Shown here piece after piece: positions 16,819-26,004 of a stretch of DNA of 51,336 nucleotides. The stretch's first letter is position 1. Each line of letters opens with the position of its first letter. The translations under genes and the position numbers were made by a program. Source of the stretch: Aquabacterium sp. A7-Y (GTDB lineage Bacteria; Pseudomonadota; Gammaproteobacteria; Burkholderiales; Burkholderiaceae_C); assembly GCF_026153205.1 (NCBI RefSeq), contig NZ_JAPFBW010000042.1, forward strand, positions 1-51,336, written 5' to 3'. Under the pieces are notes generated by a model. That model did not search any database, was not told where the DNA came from, and was given only the letters and a program-made list of their open reading frames with translations.

Positions 16819-16841
16819 CTCAGACCGATCTGAGGTCTGAG
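16819..16841 (-). promoter_or_regulatory. Palindrome in the lon leader
   Basis: CTCAGACC (16819-16826) and GGTCTGAG (16834-16841) are perfect 8-bp inverted repeats with a 7-base spacer, 15 bases before the lon ATG. It could be an operator or an RNA stem near the ribosome site (AGAGAGGTAGCG). No known consensus was recognised. Confidence 0.4.
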
Positions 16842-16897
16842 ACTTCGTTTACAAGACTCGCTCGCACAGCCGCCCCCGGGGCAAGGGGCGGCCGCTC

Positions 16898-18172
16898 TCA
16901 CGCACTCGCCTTGGCTTGCTCGCGATAGACGAGCAATGGTTTGGTGCTTTCCTCGATGGTGTGCTCGTCCACCACCACTTTCGCGACGCCGTCGAGAGCC
17001 GGCAGGTCGAACATCGTGTCGATCAGCGCCTGCTCCATGATGGAACGCAAACCGCGTGCCCCCGTTTTGCGGGCCAGGGCCTTGCGCGAGATGGAGGCCA
17101 GCGCCGACGGCCGGATCTCCAGCTCGACGCCGTCCATGGAGAACAGCTTCTGGTACTGCTTCACCAGTGCGTTTTTCGGCTCGGTGAGGATCTGGATGAG
17201 CGCGTCCTCGGTGAGCTCGCCCAGCGTGGCCACCACCGGCAGGCGGCCGACCAGCTCGGGAATCAGGCCGAACTTGATCAGATCTTCAGGCTCGACCTCG
17301 CGGAACACTTCCGAGATGCTGCGCTCGGCCTTGGTCTTCACCGTCGCGCCGAAACCGATGCCCGACTTCTCGGAGCGGTTCTGGATGACCTTCTCGAGAC
17401 CGTCGAAGGCGCCGCCGCAGATGAACAGGATATTGGTCGTGTCGATCTGCAGGAAGTCCTGGTTGGGGTGCTTCCGGCCGCCCTGCGGCGGTACCGAGGC
17501 CATGGTGCCCTCGACCAGCTTCAGCAGCGCCTGCTGCACACCCTCGCCCGAGACGTCGCGGGTGATGGAGGGGTTGTCCGCCTTGCGCGAGATCTTGTCG
17601 ATCTCGTCGATGTAGACGATGCCGCGCTGCGCCTTCTCGACGTCGTAATTGCAGTTCTGCAGCAACTTCTGGATGATGTTCTCGACGTCCTCGCCCACGT
17701 AGCCCGCCTCGGTGAGCGTGGTGGCATCGGCGATCACGAAAGGCACGTTGAGCAGGCGCGCCAGCGTCTGCGCCAGCAGCGTCTTGCCCGAACCGGTCGG
17801 TCCGATCAGCAGGATGTTGCTCTTAGCGAGCTCGACATCCTCCTTCTTGCCGTTGGCGCCCATGTGCTTCAGGCGCTTGTAGTGGTTGTAGACCGCCACT
17901 GACAAGGTGCGTTTGGCCGCGTCCTGCCCGATCACGTACTGGTCCAGGATGCCCTTGATCTCGGAGGGCACCGGCAGATCGCCGCGCGCGGCCTTGGCGT
18001 CGGCGCCGTCAGCCGGGACCTCGTCCCGGATGATGTCGTTGCACAGGTCGATGCATTCGTCGCAAATGAACACCGACGGACCCGCGATCAGTTTCTTCAC
18101 CTCATGCTGGCTTTTGCCGCAAAAGGAGCAGTAGAGAACTTTCTCGCTGGAGGAGCCTTTTTTCTCGGGCAT
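16898..18172 (-). CDS. clpX: ATP-dependent Clp protease ATP-binding subunit ClpX
   Basis: 424 residues, the normal length. The zinc-binding domain has Cys15, Cys18, Cys37 and Cys40. The AAA+ module has Walker A GPTGSGKT (about 120), Walker [10 protein letters not shown] (about 180), the pore loop YVGEDVE and an IGFGA loop for docking on ClpP. ClpX unfolds substrates and feeds them to ClpP. It lies 196 bp downstream of clpP on the same strand, the standard order, with lon following. Confidence 0.98.
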   Translation of the reverse strand: MPEKKGSSSEKVLYCSFCGKSQHEVKKLIAGPSVFICDECIDLCNDIIRDEVPADGADAKAARGDLPVPSEIKGILDQYVIGQDAAKRTLSVAVYNHYKRLKHMGANGKKEDVELAKSNILLIGPTGSGKTLLAQTLARLLNVPFVIADATTLTEAGYVGEDVENIIQKLLQNCNYDVEKAQRGIVYIDEIDKISRKADNPSITRDVSGEGVQQALLKLVEGTMASVPPQGGRKHPNQDFLQIDTTNILFICGGAFDGLEKVIQNRSEKSGIGFGATVKTKAERSISEVFREVEPEDLIKFGLIPELVGRLPVVATLGELTEDALIQILTEPKNALVKQYQKLFSMDGVELEIRPSALASISRKALARKTGARGLRSIMEQALIDTMFDLPALDGVAKVVVDEHTIEESTKPLLVYREQAKASA

Positions 18173-18320
18173 GGTCTCGGAGGAAGCTGGGAGTTAAGGA
18201 GGATGATAAGTCAAATGAAAACAGGGCCTTGTCGGCGAAATAGGCCCCGTTGTGCGTCTTGTTTTTCGGCTCTTGGCCGGCGCGGCGACGCGGCCGCGCC
18301 CGACGCTCCCTGCTGAATAA

Positions 18321-18351
18321 CCGCTCGGGGACTAGGGTTCCCCGCGAGCGG
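18321..18351 (-). other. Hairpin in the clpP-clpX gap
   Basis: CCGCTCG (18321-18327) pairs with CGAGCGG (18345-18351), and the stem continues with GGGG/CCCC inside. No U run follows, so it is more likely an mRNA-stabilising or partial-termination structure than a full terminator. Confidence 0.4.
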
Positions 18352-18368
18352 CCCCGGCCATGGCCTGT

Positions 18369-18977
18369 TCAGCCGCGCTGTTCGAGCACCTGGTCGATCA
18401 GACCATAGGTCTTCGCTTCGTCGGCCGCCATGAAATAGTCACGTTCTGTGTCGTTTCGGATCTTATCCAGCGACTGCCCGGTGCGCTCGGCGAGGATCTT
18501 GTTGAGGTTTTCACGCAGGCGCAGGATTTCGCGCGCCTGGATCTCGATGTCGGTCGCCTGGCCCTGCGCGCCGCCCAGCGGCTGGTGGATCATGATGCGC
18601 GAGTTGGGCAGTGCATACCGCTTGCCCTTGGCGCCGGCGGCCAGCAGGAAGGCGCCCATGCTCGCCGCCATGCCCATGCACAGGGTCGAGACGTCGGGCT
18701 TGATGAACTGCATGGTGTCGAAGATCGACATGCCGGCGCTGACCGAGCCGCCCGGGGAGTTGATGTAGAGCGAGATGTCCTTGTCAGGGTTCTCGCTCTC
18801 CAGGAACAGCAGCTGGGCCACCACCAGGTTGGCGGTCTGGTCGTTGACCGGGCCCACCAGGAAGACCACCCGCTCGCGCAGCAGGCGGCTGTAGATGTCG
18901 TAGGCGCGTTCGCCGCGGCCCGACTGCTCGATGACGATGGGCACCATGCCCAAGTTCTGCGTATCCAGTGCGCTCAT
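18369..18977 (-). CDS. clpP: ATP-dependent Clp protease proteolytic subunit ClpP
   Basis: 202 residues. The catalytic triad is Ser106 (GMAASMGA), His131 (IMIHQP) and Asp180 (TERDYF) by my count, with the oxyanion region [10 protein letters not shown] upstream. Fourteen copies form the Clp chamber that works with ClpX. The start [27 protein letters not shown] fits the short N-terminal propeptide type. Gene order tig-clpP-clpX-lon is the usual proteobacterial one. Confidence 0.98.
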   Translation of the reverse strand: MSALDTQNLGMVPIVIEQSGRGERAYDIYSRLLRERVVFLVGPVNDQTANLVVAQLLFLESENPDKDISLYINSPGGSVSAGMSIFDTMQFIKPDVSTLCMGMAASMGAFLLAAGAKGKRYALPNSRIMIHQPLGGAQGQATDIEIQAREILRLRENLNKILAERTGQSLDKIRNDTERDYFMAADEAKTYGLIDQVLEQRG

Positions 18978-19062
18978 GGAGTCCTTCCAGTCCTTCCGGT
19001 CGTTCTTGATCTGGGATCTGAGGGTGAATTATGAGGGGACAAGCCCCGGCCCACAGAAACGA

Positions 19063-19093
19063 AAGGGGCGCCGGACCTCGCCCGGCGCCCCTT
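19063..19093 (-). terminator. Intrinsic terminator between tig and clpP
   Basis: AAGGGGCGCCGG (19063-19074) and CCGGCGCCCCTT (19082-19093) form a perfect 12-bp stem 23 bases after the tig stop, followed on the minus strand by TTTCGTTTC. It should separate tig from clpP transcription, at least in part. Confidence 0.7.
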
Positions 19094-19115
19094 CCTCGGC
19101 AGCGGAGACGGGAGC

Positions 19116-20423
19116 TCAGGCGCCCATCAGCTCGTCGAACGCCAGGGCCTTGTCGCTGACCTTCGCCTTGGCCAGCACGAAGTCGGTGACGTTGTTCTCC
19201 AGCACCACCGCCTCGACCTCGGCCAGGCGCTGGTTGTCGCTCAGGTACCAGCGCACCACTTCCTGGGGCTTCTCGTAGCTCTGGGCCAGCTCCTCGATGT
19301 GCGCCTTGATCTGCTCGGGCTTGGCCTGCAGCTCGTTGGCCTTGACCAGTTCGGCCACCACCAGGCCCAGGCGCACGCGGCGCTCGGCCTGGGGCTGGAA
19401 CACGTCGGCCGGGATCGGCGCGTTGTCGGCATCCTTGACGCCGCGGTTTTTCAGGTCGGCGCGGGCGCCGGCGACCATGCGGTCGACCTCGTTCTGCACC
19501 AGCGAACGGGGCAGTTCGAGCTCGGCAGCGCTCGACAGGGCGTCCATCACCGCGCTCTTGTTGCGCGCCAGCACGCGGAACTTGACCTCGCGCTCGAGGT
19601 TTTTCTTGATGTCGGCGCGCAGCGCATCGAGCGAGCCCTCGGGGATGCCCAGCGATTCCGCGAAGGCTTCATTGACCTCGGGCAGCTTCTGTTCCTCGAT
19701 CTTCTTCAGCGTCACCAGGAAGTCGGCTTCCTTGCCGGCCACGTCCTTGCCGTGGTAGTCGTCCGGGAACTTGAGCGGGAAGGTCTTGGAGTCGCCCGTT
19801 TTCATGCCGCGCACGGCCTTCTCGAACTCCTCCAGCATGCGGCCTTCGCCGAGGATGAACTGGAAGTCCTCGGCCTTGCCGCCGGCGAAGGGCTCGCCCT
19901 CGATCTTGCCTTCGAAGTCGATCGTGACGCGATCGCCGTCGGCGGCGGCCTCGGCGGCCGGACGCTGAGCGAAGGTGCGGCGCTGCTTGCGCAGGATCTC
20001 CAGGGTCTTGTCGATCGCAGCGTCGCTCACTTCGGTGGAGACGCGCTCGATCTCGACCTGGCTCAGGTCACCGATCTTGACTTCGGGATAGACCTCGAAG
20101 GTGGCGTCGAAGGACAGCTGGCCCTCGGGCGCGCCTTCCTTCTCGGCGATGCGGGGCGCGCCGGCGACACGCAGCTGCGCTTCGGACACGGCCTGGGCGA
20201 AGGCCTCGCCGACCTTGTCGTTCATCACCTCGTACTGCACGGCATAGCCGTGGCGCTGGGCCACGATGCTCATCGGCACCTTGCCGGGACGGAAACCATC
20301 GGCCTTCACGGTGCGCGCCAGGCGCTTCAGGCGGGACTCCACCTCGTTGTTGATGAGGTCCGCCGACAGCGTCAGCGTGATCTTTCGTTCCAGTTTGTCG
20401 AGGGTTTCAACAGTCACGGCCAT
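19116..20423 (-). CDS. tig: Trigger factor (ribosome-associated chaperone and peptidyl-prolyl isomerase)
   Basis: 435 residues, the normal length. The N-terminal ribosome-binding domain contains the signature GFRPGKVP (about 44-51). The FKBP-type isomerase domain (about 150-240) contains [10 protein letters not shown] and [13 protein letters not shown]. The remaining helical domain forms the chaperone arms. It binds near the ribosome exit tunnel and shields new chains. It is transcribed toward clpP and directly downstream of tRNA-Leu. Confidence 0.98.
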   Translation of the reverse strand: MAVTVETLDKLERKITLTLSADLINNEVESRLKRLARTVKADGFRPGKVPMSIVAQRHGYAVQYEVMNDKVGEAFAQAVSEAQLRVAGAPRIAEKEGAPEGQLSFDATFEVYPEVKIGDLSQVEIERVSTEVSDAAIDKTLEILRKQRRTFAQRPAAEAAADGDRVTIDFEGKIEGEPFAGGKAEDFQFILGEGRMLEEFEKAVRGMKTGDSKTFPLKFPDDYHGKDVAGKEADFLVTLKKIEEQKLPEVNEAFAESLGIPEGSLDALRADIKKNLEREVKFRVLARNKSAVMDALSSAAELELPRSLVQNEVDRMVAGARADLKNRGVKDADNAPIPADVFQPQAERRVRLGLVVAELVKANELQAKPEQIKAHIEELAQSYEKPQEVVRWYLSDNQRLAEVEAVVLENNVTDFVLAKAKVSDKALAFDELMGA

Positions 20424-20444
20424 GGTGATCTCTCTCGTTTAGTG

Positions 20445-20531
20445 TGGTGCGCGGGGGGGGACTCGAACCCCCACACCATTGCTGGCGTCAGGACCTAAAC
20501 CTGGTGCGTCTACCAATTTCGCCACCCGCGC
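20445..20531 (-). tRNA. tRNA-Leu (TAG)
   Basis: 87 bases with encoded CCA and a long variable arm. The acceptor GCGCGGG pairs with CCCGCGC, the anticodon loop has TTTAGGT with anticodon TAG, and the T arm is GGGGG TTCGAGT CCCCC. It reads CTA/CTG-family leucine codons, which makes it of interest next to the CTA codons in the leuA leader peptide. It lies 21 bases upstream of tig. Confidence 0.93.
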
Positions 20532-20555
20532 GCTATTCCGAACTTCTGAACATCG

Positions 20556-20581
20556 AAAGGGGAGCCAGGGCTCCCCTTTTT
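20556..20581 (-). terminator. Intrinsic terminator of the RND efflux operon
   Basis: AAAGGGGAGCC (20556-20566) and GGCTCCCCTTT (20569-20579) form an 11-bp stem. A T run follows on the plus strand and a shorter one on the minus strand. It lies 25 bases past the stop of the RND gene. Confidence 0.65.
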
Positions 20582-20605
20582 AGGTTGTGCGGCGAACCGG
20601 CTATT

Positions 20606-23600
20606 TTAGCCCGGCGCGGGGGCCTGTCCGCCAGCCCCGGACGGTTTGACACGGAAGCAGGCCGCGTACATGGCCGGCAGCGCGAGCAGCGTGAGGGCGG
20701 TCGCGACCACCAGGCCGCCCATGATGGCGACCGCCATCGGGCCCCAGAACACGCTGCGCGAGAGCGGGATCATCGCCAGCACCGCGGCCGCCGCGGTCAG
20801 CACGATGGGCCGGAAGCGCCGCACCGCGGACTCGACGATCGCCTCCCAGGCCGGTACGCCGCGCTGGCGATCCTGCTCGATCTGGTCGATCAGGATCACC
20901 GAGTTGCGAATGATCATGCCCATCAGCGCGATCACGCCCAGCATCGCCACGAAACCGAAGGGCCGGCCCAGCAGCAGCAGCGCCGCCGCCACCCCGGCAA
21001 TGCCGAGGAAGCCGGTCACGAAGGCCAGCAGCGAGCGCGAGAAGCTCTGCAGCTGCAGCATCAGCAGCGTGAAGGTGATGAACAGCATCAGCGGCATGTT
21101 CGCGAAGATCGAGCCCTGGCCCTTGCTGCTCTCCTCCGCCGTGCCGGCCAGCTCGATGCGGTAGCCCGCCGGCATGCGCGCCTGCAGCTGCTGCATCTTG
21201 GGCCACAGGGCACCGCTGACGGTCGGGCCCTGCACGCCGTCGGCCACGTCAGCCTGCACGGTGACCGCGAAGTCGCGGTTCTCGCGCCACAGCACGCCCG
21301 GCTCCCAGGCGTGGGTGATGCGCGCGATCTGGGTCAGCGGGATGGAGCGGCCGCTCGCGGTCGGCAGGTAGGCATTGCCGATGTCGGTGATGGCGTCGCG
21401 CTCGTCCCGCGGCTGGCGCAGCACGATGTCGATCAAGCGGTCGTTCTCGCGGTACTGGCCGATGGTGGTGCCGGAGAGCACGGTGCGCGAGGCCTGGGCG
21501 ATGCTCTGGCTGCTGACGCCCAGCGCGCGTGCCTTGTCCTGGTCGACCTCCAGGCGCAGCACCTTGACCGATTCGTTCCAGTTGTCGTTGACCTGGCGGG
21601 CGTCGGGGTGGGTGCGCATCAGCGCCTTGGCCTCGTCGGCCCACTTGCGCAGCTCCTTGACGTCCGTGCCCATGATGCGGAACTGCACGGGATAGGGCAC
21701 TGGCGGGCCGTTGGGTAGCAGCTTGACGCGGCCACGCACCTCGGGGAACTCCTCGGCCAGCAGCTGCGGCAGGCGCTTGCGCAACACCTCGCGCTCCTCC
21801 AGCGAGGCCGGCAGCACGATGGCCTGGCTCACATTGGTCTGGGGGAAGATCTGGTCCAGCGGCAGGTAGAAGCGCGGCACACCGCTGCCGACCCAGGTGG
21901 TGACGCTCTGCACCCCGGACTCCTTCATGACGCGCGCCTCGAAACGCCGCGCCACCTGCTCGGAGGCCGTGAAGCTCGCGCCCTCGGGCAGCCACAGGTC
22001 GACCAGGATCTCCGGCCGGCTGGAATCCGGGAAAAACTGCTGCTGCACGCGGCCCATGCCCGCCACGCCCAGCGCCAGCGTGCCGACGGTCAGTCCGATG
22101 GTGATCCAGCGGTGCTGGACGCACCAGTTCACCAGCGAGCGGAAGCGCGCATAAAAGGGCGTGTCGAACAGCTCGTGCGCCTCACCCGGCTGGCGGGCGT
22201 GGGTCCTGAGCAGCAGTGCGCCGATGTAGGGCACGAAATAGACCGACACCAGCCAGGAAATCAGCAGCGCCGCGGTGGTGACCGCAAAGATGGCGTAGGT
22301 GTATTCCCCGACGGTGGACTGCGCCAGCCCGATGGGCAGGAAACCGACCGCGGTGATCAAGGTGCCGGTCAGCATGGGCATGGCCGTCACATCGTAGGCG
22401 AAGGTGGCCGCGCGCATCTTGTCGTAGCCCTCCTCCAGCTTGCGCACCATCATCTCGACGGCAATGATCGCGTCGTCCACCAGCAGGCCCAGCGCGATGA
22501 TCAGCGCTCCGAGCGAAATCTTGTGCAGCCCCACCCCCCAGTACAGCATGGTCACGAAGGTGATCGCCAGCACCAGCGGGATGGTGATGGCCACCACCAG
22601 GCCCGGCCAGATGTCGATGCGCAGCGGCCGGGTGTGCAGGCCCAGGCTGATGAAGCTGACCGCGAGCACCACCACGACGGCCTCGATCAGCACCTTGACG
22701 AACTCGCCCACCGAGCGCGAAACCGCCGAGGGCTGGTCTTGCACCTGGCTCATCTCGATGCCGGCCGGCAGCTCGCTGCGGATGACAGCCGCCGTCTCCT
22801 TGAGCCGTTCCCCGAGGTGGATGATGTCGCCGCCCTTGGCCATCGAGATGCCCAGCGCGATGACCTCGCTGCCCTGGTGGCGCACCTTGACCTGCGGTGG
22901 GTCGACGTAGGCGCGCCGGATCTCCGCGATGTCGCCCAGGCGCAAGGTGCTGGCCGAACCCGTGGCGGCGTTGGTGGCGCGGATCGGGAAGGCGCGCAGT
23001 TCCTCGACCGAGTTGAACTGGCCGCCGATGCGCACCTGCAGGTTGTCGCTGCCGGCCTGCAGCACGCCGCCGCCCTCGACCGCGTTCTGCGCGCCGAGCT
23101 GGGCGATGACCTGGTTGAAGTCGATGCCCAGCTGGGCCATGCGGCGCTGCGAGATCTCGACAAACAGCTTCTCGTCCTGGACGCCGAAAAATTCCACCTT
23201 GGCGACGTCGGGCACCTTGAGCAGCCGCTGGCGCACGCGCTCGGCGTGCTGACGCAGCTCCTCGTAGCTGAAGCCGTCGGCCGACAGCGCGTAGATCGAG
23301 CCGAACACGTCGCCGAACTCGTCGTTGAAGAAGGGCCCGATCACGCCCTGCGGCAAGGTGCCGCGCATGTCACCGATCTTCTTGCGCGCCTGGTACCAGA
23401 CGTTGGCGACCTCTTTGGGTGGCGAGGAGTCCTTGAGCTGGAAGATGATCAGCGTTTCGCCGGGCTTGGCGTAGCTGCGGATCTTGTCGGCATAGGGCAC
23501 CTCCTGCAGGGTCTTCTCGATCTTGTCGGAGACCTGCTCCGCCATCTGCTGCGCGGTCGCGCCGGGCCAATAGGCCCGCACCACCATGGCGCGGAAGGTG

Positions 23601-23758
23601 AAGGGCGGGTCCTCGTCCTGACCCAGCTGGAAGTAGGCCGCGAAGCCCAGCACCACCAGCACCACCATCAGGTAGCGGGTCAGCGCGGGGTGCTCCAGCG
23701 CCCAGCGGGAGATGTTGAAGCGGCCGGGGTCCCGGTTCTGGTCTTGATGTTCGTCCAC
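20606..23758 (-). CDS. RND-family efflux permease (AcrB/HAE1-type)
   Basis: 1050 residues, the usual length for a trimeric inner-membrane RND pump. It has an N-terminal cytoplasmic start, TM1 around 28-48, a large periplasmic loop, a TM2-TM6 block starting near 340, a second large loop from about 560, and TM7-TM12 to the end. The TM4 proton-relay Asp pair is in LLVDDAIIAVEMM. The sequence WPGATAQQMAEQV and the FVPYIGALL region fit the branch with single-component drug pumps of unknown substrate. It lies 14 bp downstream of its adaptor gene. No outer-membrane channel gene is in the operon, so a TolC-like partner would come from elsewhere. Confidence 0.92.
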   Translation of the reverse strand: MDEHQDQNRDPGRFNISRWALEHPALTRYLMVVLVVLGFAAYFQLGQDEDPPFTFRAMVVRAYWPGATAQQMAEQVSDKIEKTLQEVPYADKIRSYAKPGETLIIFQLKDSSPPKEVANVWYQARKKIGDMRGTLPQGVIGPFFNDEFGDVFGSIYALSADGFSYEELRQHAERVRQRLLKVPDVAKVEFFGVQDEKLFVEISQRRMAQLGIDFNQVIAQLGAQNAVEGGGVLQAGSDNLQVRIGGQFNSVEELRAFPIRATNAATGSASTLRLGDIAEIRRAYVDPPQVKVRHQGSEVIALGISMAKGGDIIHLGERLKETAAVIRSELPAGIEMSQVQDQPSAVSRSVGEFVKVLIEAVVVVLAVSFISLGLHTRPLRIDIWPGLVVAITIPLVLAITFVTMLYWGVGLHKISLGALIIALGLLVDDAIIAVEMMVRKLEEGYDKMRAATFAYDVTAMPMLTGTLITAVGFLPIGLAQSTVGEYTYAIFAVTTAALLISWLVSVYFVPYIGALLLRTHARQPGEAHELFDTPFYARFRSLVNWCVQHRWITIGLTVGTLALGVAGMGRVQQQFFPDSSRPEILVDLWLPEGASFTASEQVARRFEARVMKESGVQSVTTWVGSGVPRFYLPLDQIFPQTNVSQAIVLPASLEEREVLRKRLPQLLAEEFPEVRGRVKLLPNGPPVPYPVQFRIMGTDVKELRKWADEAKALMRTHPDARQVNDNWNESVKVLRLEVDQDKARALGVSSQSIAQASRTVLSGTTIGQYRENDRLIDIVLRQPRDERDAITDIGNAYLPTASGRSIPLTQIARITHAWEPGVLWRENRDFAVTVQADVADGVQGPTVSGALWPKMQQLQARMPAGYRIELAGTAEESSKGQGSIFANMPLMLFITFTLLMLQLQSFSRSLLAFVTGFLGIAGVAAALLLLGRPFGFVAMLGVIALMGMIIRNSVILIDQIEQDRQRGVPAWEAIVESAVRRFRPIVLTAAAAVLAMIPLSRSVFWGPMAVAIMGGLVVATALTLLALPAMYAACFRVKPSGAGGQAPAPG

Positions 23759-23772
23759 GTTGGCTCCGCCGC

Positions 23773-24936
23773 TCAGTTGCCCTGCTTGTCCGCCGGCTGC
23801 GGTGTCGCCGCGACCTGCGCGCCCGCCGGCACCGCAGCGGCCGCCTGGACGCCGCGCTCCTGGTAGAGCTTGACCTTCTGGCCCGGGGTGAGCACATGCA
23901 CGCCCGCGGTGACGACCGTCTGCCCGGGCTGCAAGCCGCCGGCGATCAGCACCTCGTTGCCTTCGGCACCGGCGACGCGCACCGGCTGGGACTTCACCGT
24001 CATGGTCTGGCGGTCGAGCAGCCAGACGGCGCTGCCCGACGGGTCCTCACGCAGCGCCGACAGCGGCAGCCGGGTGCCGGCCGTGGTTTGCGGCAGGTTC
24101 ACCTGCACGCTGGCGGTCTGGCCGAGCTTGACCTCGGGCCGGCCGATGTCGGCCTTGACCAGATAGGTGCGGGTGACCGGATCGGCCGACGCGGCCAGCT
24201 CGCGGATGCGCGCCGGCAGGGACTGGCCTTGGTCACTCCAGAGCCGTACCTGGAGCGTGGCGCCCTGCTCCGCCAGCTGCTTGAACAGCGCCACCTTGTC
24301 CTCGGGCACCGAGAACACGACGTCGCGCGGGCCGTCGTGCGCCAGGCGCAGGACCGGGGTGCCGGCCGCCACGACCGCGCCCGGCTCGGCCTCGACCGCC
24401 GTCACGACGCCGCTCGCGTCGGCCACCAACGCGGCGTAGGCGGCCTGGTTGCCCTGGGTGCTGGCCTGCGCCTGGGCCTGCTGCAACTGGGCCTGGGCGG
24501 ACTTGAGCGCGGTGTCGCGCCGCTCCAGCTCGGCCGAGCTGATGAAACCCTGGTCGCGCAGTTCCTTGAAGCGCTTGTAGTCCGCCTGCGCCTGGTCGAA
24601 GCTGGCCTGCGCGGCCGACAGAGCGGCCCGCGCAGCCTCCTGGCCGAGACGCAGGTCCTGCGGATCCAGCTGCGCCAGCACCTGACCGTTCTTGACGACG
24701 TCGCCCAGGTCGACGCTGCGCCGCACCATCTTGCCCGGCACCCGGAAGCCCAGGCGCGACTCGGTGCGAGCCCTCACCTCGGCCGCGTACTCCAGCTTGG
24801 CGGCGGCCGTCGCCGAGGCCACGGTCATCGTCCGGACCGCACGCACCGGTTCGGGCGCAGGCGCGGGCTTGGAGCAGCCGGCCAAGCCGAGGGCAAGGAC
24901 GAGCGTGGCGAACAGAGGCGGATGAAGGGTGCGCAT
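23773..24936 (-). CDS. RND efflux periplasmic adaptor (membrane fusion protein), lipoprotein
   Basis: 387 residues. The lipoprotein signal MRTLHPPLFATLVLALGLAGC has its lipobox ending in Cys21. A first beta-barrel strand and biotinyl-lipoyl half (GFRVPGKMVRRSVDLGDVVKNGQVLAQLD) come next, followed by a Gln/Ala-rich alpha-hairpin (about 90-160), the second lipoyl half around 175-200 and a beta-barrel domain. This links the inner-membrane pump to an outer-membrane channel. It is the first gene of a two-gene operon divergent from hpnC, with a TetR-style palindrome about 95 bp upstream. Confidence 0.92.
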   Translation of the reverse strand: MRTLHPPLFATLVLALGLAGCSKPAPAPEPVRAVRTMTVASATAAAKLEYAAEVRARTESRLGFRVPGKMVRRSVDLGDVVKNGQVLAQLDPQDLRLGQEAARAALSAAQASFDQAQADYKRFKELRDQGFISSAELERRDTALKSAQAQLQQAQAQASTQGNQAAYAALVADASGVVTAVEAEPGAVVAAGTPVLRLAHDGPRDVVFSVPEDKVALFKQLAEQGATLQVRLWSDQGQSLPARIRELAASADPVTRTYLVKADIGRPEVKLGQTASVQVNLPQTTAGTRLPLSALREDPSGSAVWLLDRQTMTVKSQPVRVAGAEGNEVLIAGGLQPGQTVVTAGVHVLTPGQKVKLYQERGVQAAAAVPAGAQVAATPQPADKQGN

Positions 24937-25028
24937 GGAAATCCTCGAAGGCGTCGGTCCCTGCTTTTTCGCGTCCGCCCCGGCCCGTCAAGGCAGGACG
25001 TTTTCTGGCGCAGGGATCACATTAACTG

Positions 25029-25042
25029 ACTGACCGGTCAGT
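25029..25042. promoter_or_regulatory. TetR-family-type operator
   Basis: ACTGACCGGTCAGT is a perfect 14-bp palindrome in the gap between the efflux operon and hpnC. TGACYGRTCA-like palindromes are typical sites for TetR-family repressors of efflux operons. No TetR gene is present anywhere in this window, so the repressor must lie elsewhere. Confidence 0.6.
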
Positions 25043-25149
25043 AATGTATTTAGCTTTTTGAGGAGTGTCAAACGTGGCAGGGCCCGGATGGCACATCAAA
25101 TGCCTCCCGCGACACCGGGTTCGGAGCCCAGGGTGGAAAATGCCCGCCC

Positions 25150-26004
25150 GTGAGCGTCAACCACTACGAAAACTTCCCCGTCGCCTCCGCGCTGTGCCCG
25201 CCGCACCTGCGCCCCGCGGTCACGGCCATTTACTGGTATGCGCGCACCGCCGACGATCTGGCGGACGAAGGCCAGCGCAGCACCGCGGAGCGACTGGCCG
25301 ATCTGGCGGCCTACCGGGTCGAGCTGCAGGCCATGCTGCGCCAGGAGGCGCCGGGCGAGCGCTGGCGGCAGGTGTTCGCCGGGCTCGGGCCGGTGCAGCG
25401 TCAGTTCAGCCTGCCGCCGCAGTTGCTGGAGGACCTGCTGAGCGCCTTCGAGCAGGACGTGGTCAAGCACCGCTACCTGCACCAGGAGGAGTTGCTGGAC
25501 TACTGCCGCCGCTCGGCCAACCCGGTGGGCCGGCTGCTGTTGCACCTGCAGGGCATCGACGACGCGGCCGCGCTGGCGCAGTCTGACGCGATCTGCACCG
25601 CGCTGCAGCTGATCAACTTCTGGCAGGACCTGAGCATCGACACCACCCGCGACCGTCTTTACATCCCGCTCGAAGCCTGCCGGCGCCACCAGGTGCCGGC
25701 CGGCTCGCTGCTGGCCCGGCAGGAAACCCCTGCCACACGAGCGCTGGTGCGCGAGATGGTGGAGTGGGCGCGCGAGCTGATGTGGCAGGGTGCGCCGCTG
25801 GCCCGCCGCATCCCGGGGCGCTTCGGCTGGGAGCTGCGCCTGGTGATCCAGGGCGGGCTGCGGATTCTTGAGAAAATCGAGGCCCTGGACTACGCCACCC
25901 TGCAACGGCGGCCGGTGCTGCGCGCCTGGGACGCTCCCGTGATGCTGTGGCGCGCCCTGGCTGTGCGCGCGCCGCGTCCCCTACACTCTGACGCCCCGAG
26001 ATGA
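25150..26004 (+). CDS. hpnC: Hydroxysqualene synthase HpnC (squalene biosynthesis)
   Basis: 284 residues from the GTG at 25150 (MSVNHYENFPVAS). It is in the squalene/phytoene synthase family, with the first Asp-rich motif in YARTADDLADEG (about 37-44) and a second one in FWQDLSIDTTRDRLY (about 157-171). HpnC converts presqualene diphosphate to hydroxysqualene. The gene order hpnC-hpnD-hpnE with a 4-bp ATGA overlap to hpnD is the standard three-step squalene route that replaces single squalene synthase. No start with a strong ribosome site is seen, but family alignment supports this one. Confidence 0.92.
   Translation: MSVNHYENFPVASALCPPHLRPAVTAIYWYARTADDLADEGQRSTAERLADLAAYRVELQAMLRQEAPGERWRQVFAGLGPVQRQFSLPPQLLEDLLSAFEQDVVKHRYLHQEELLDYCRRSANPVGRLLLHLQGIDDAAALAQSDAICTALQLINFWQDLSIDTTRDRLYIPLEACRRHQVPAGSLLARQETPATRALVREMVEWARELMWQGAPLARRIPGRFGWELRLVIQGGLRILEKIEALDYATLQRRPVLRAWDAPVMLWRALAVRAPRPLHSDAPR

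Noticed and set aside
19299-20498. A long plus-strand open frame opposite tig
   Set aside because: Antisense shadow of trigger factor with Leu/Val/Asp/Gly-rich low-complexity product and no family match.
22112-23866. A 584-codon plus-strand frame opposite the RND gene
   Set aside because: Product is His/Gln/Gly-rich without domains; the opposite strand holds a complete RND pump.
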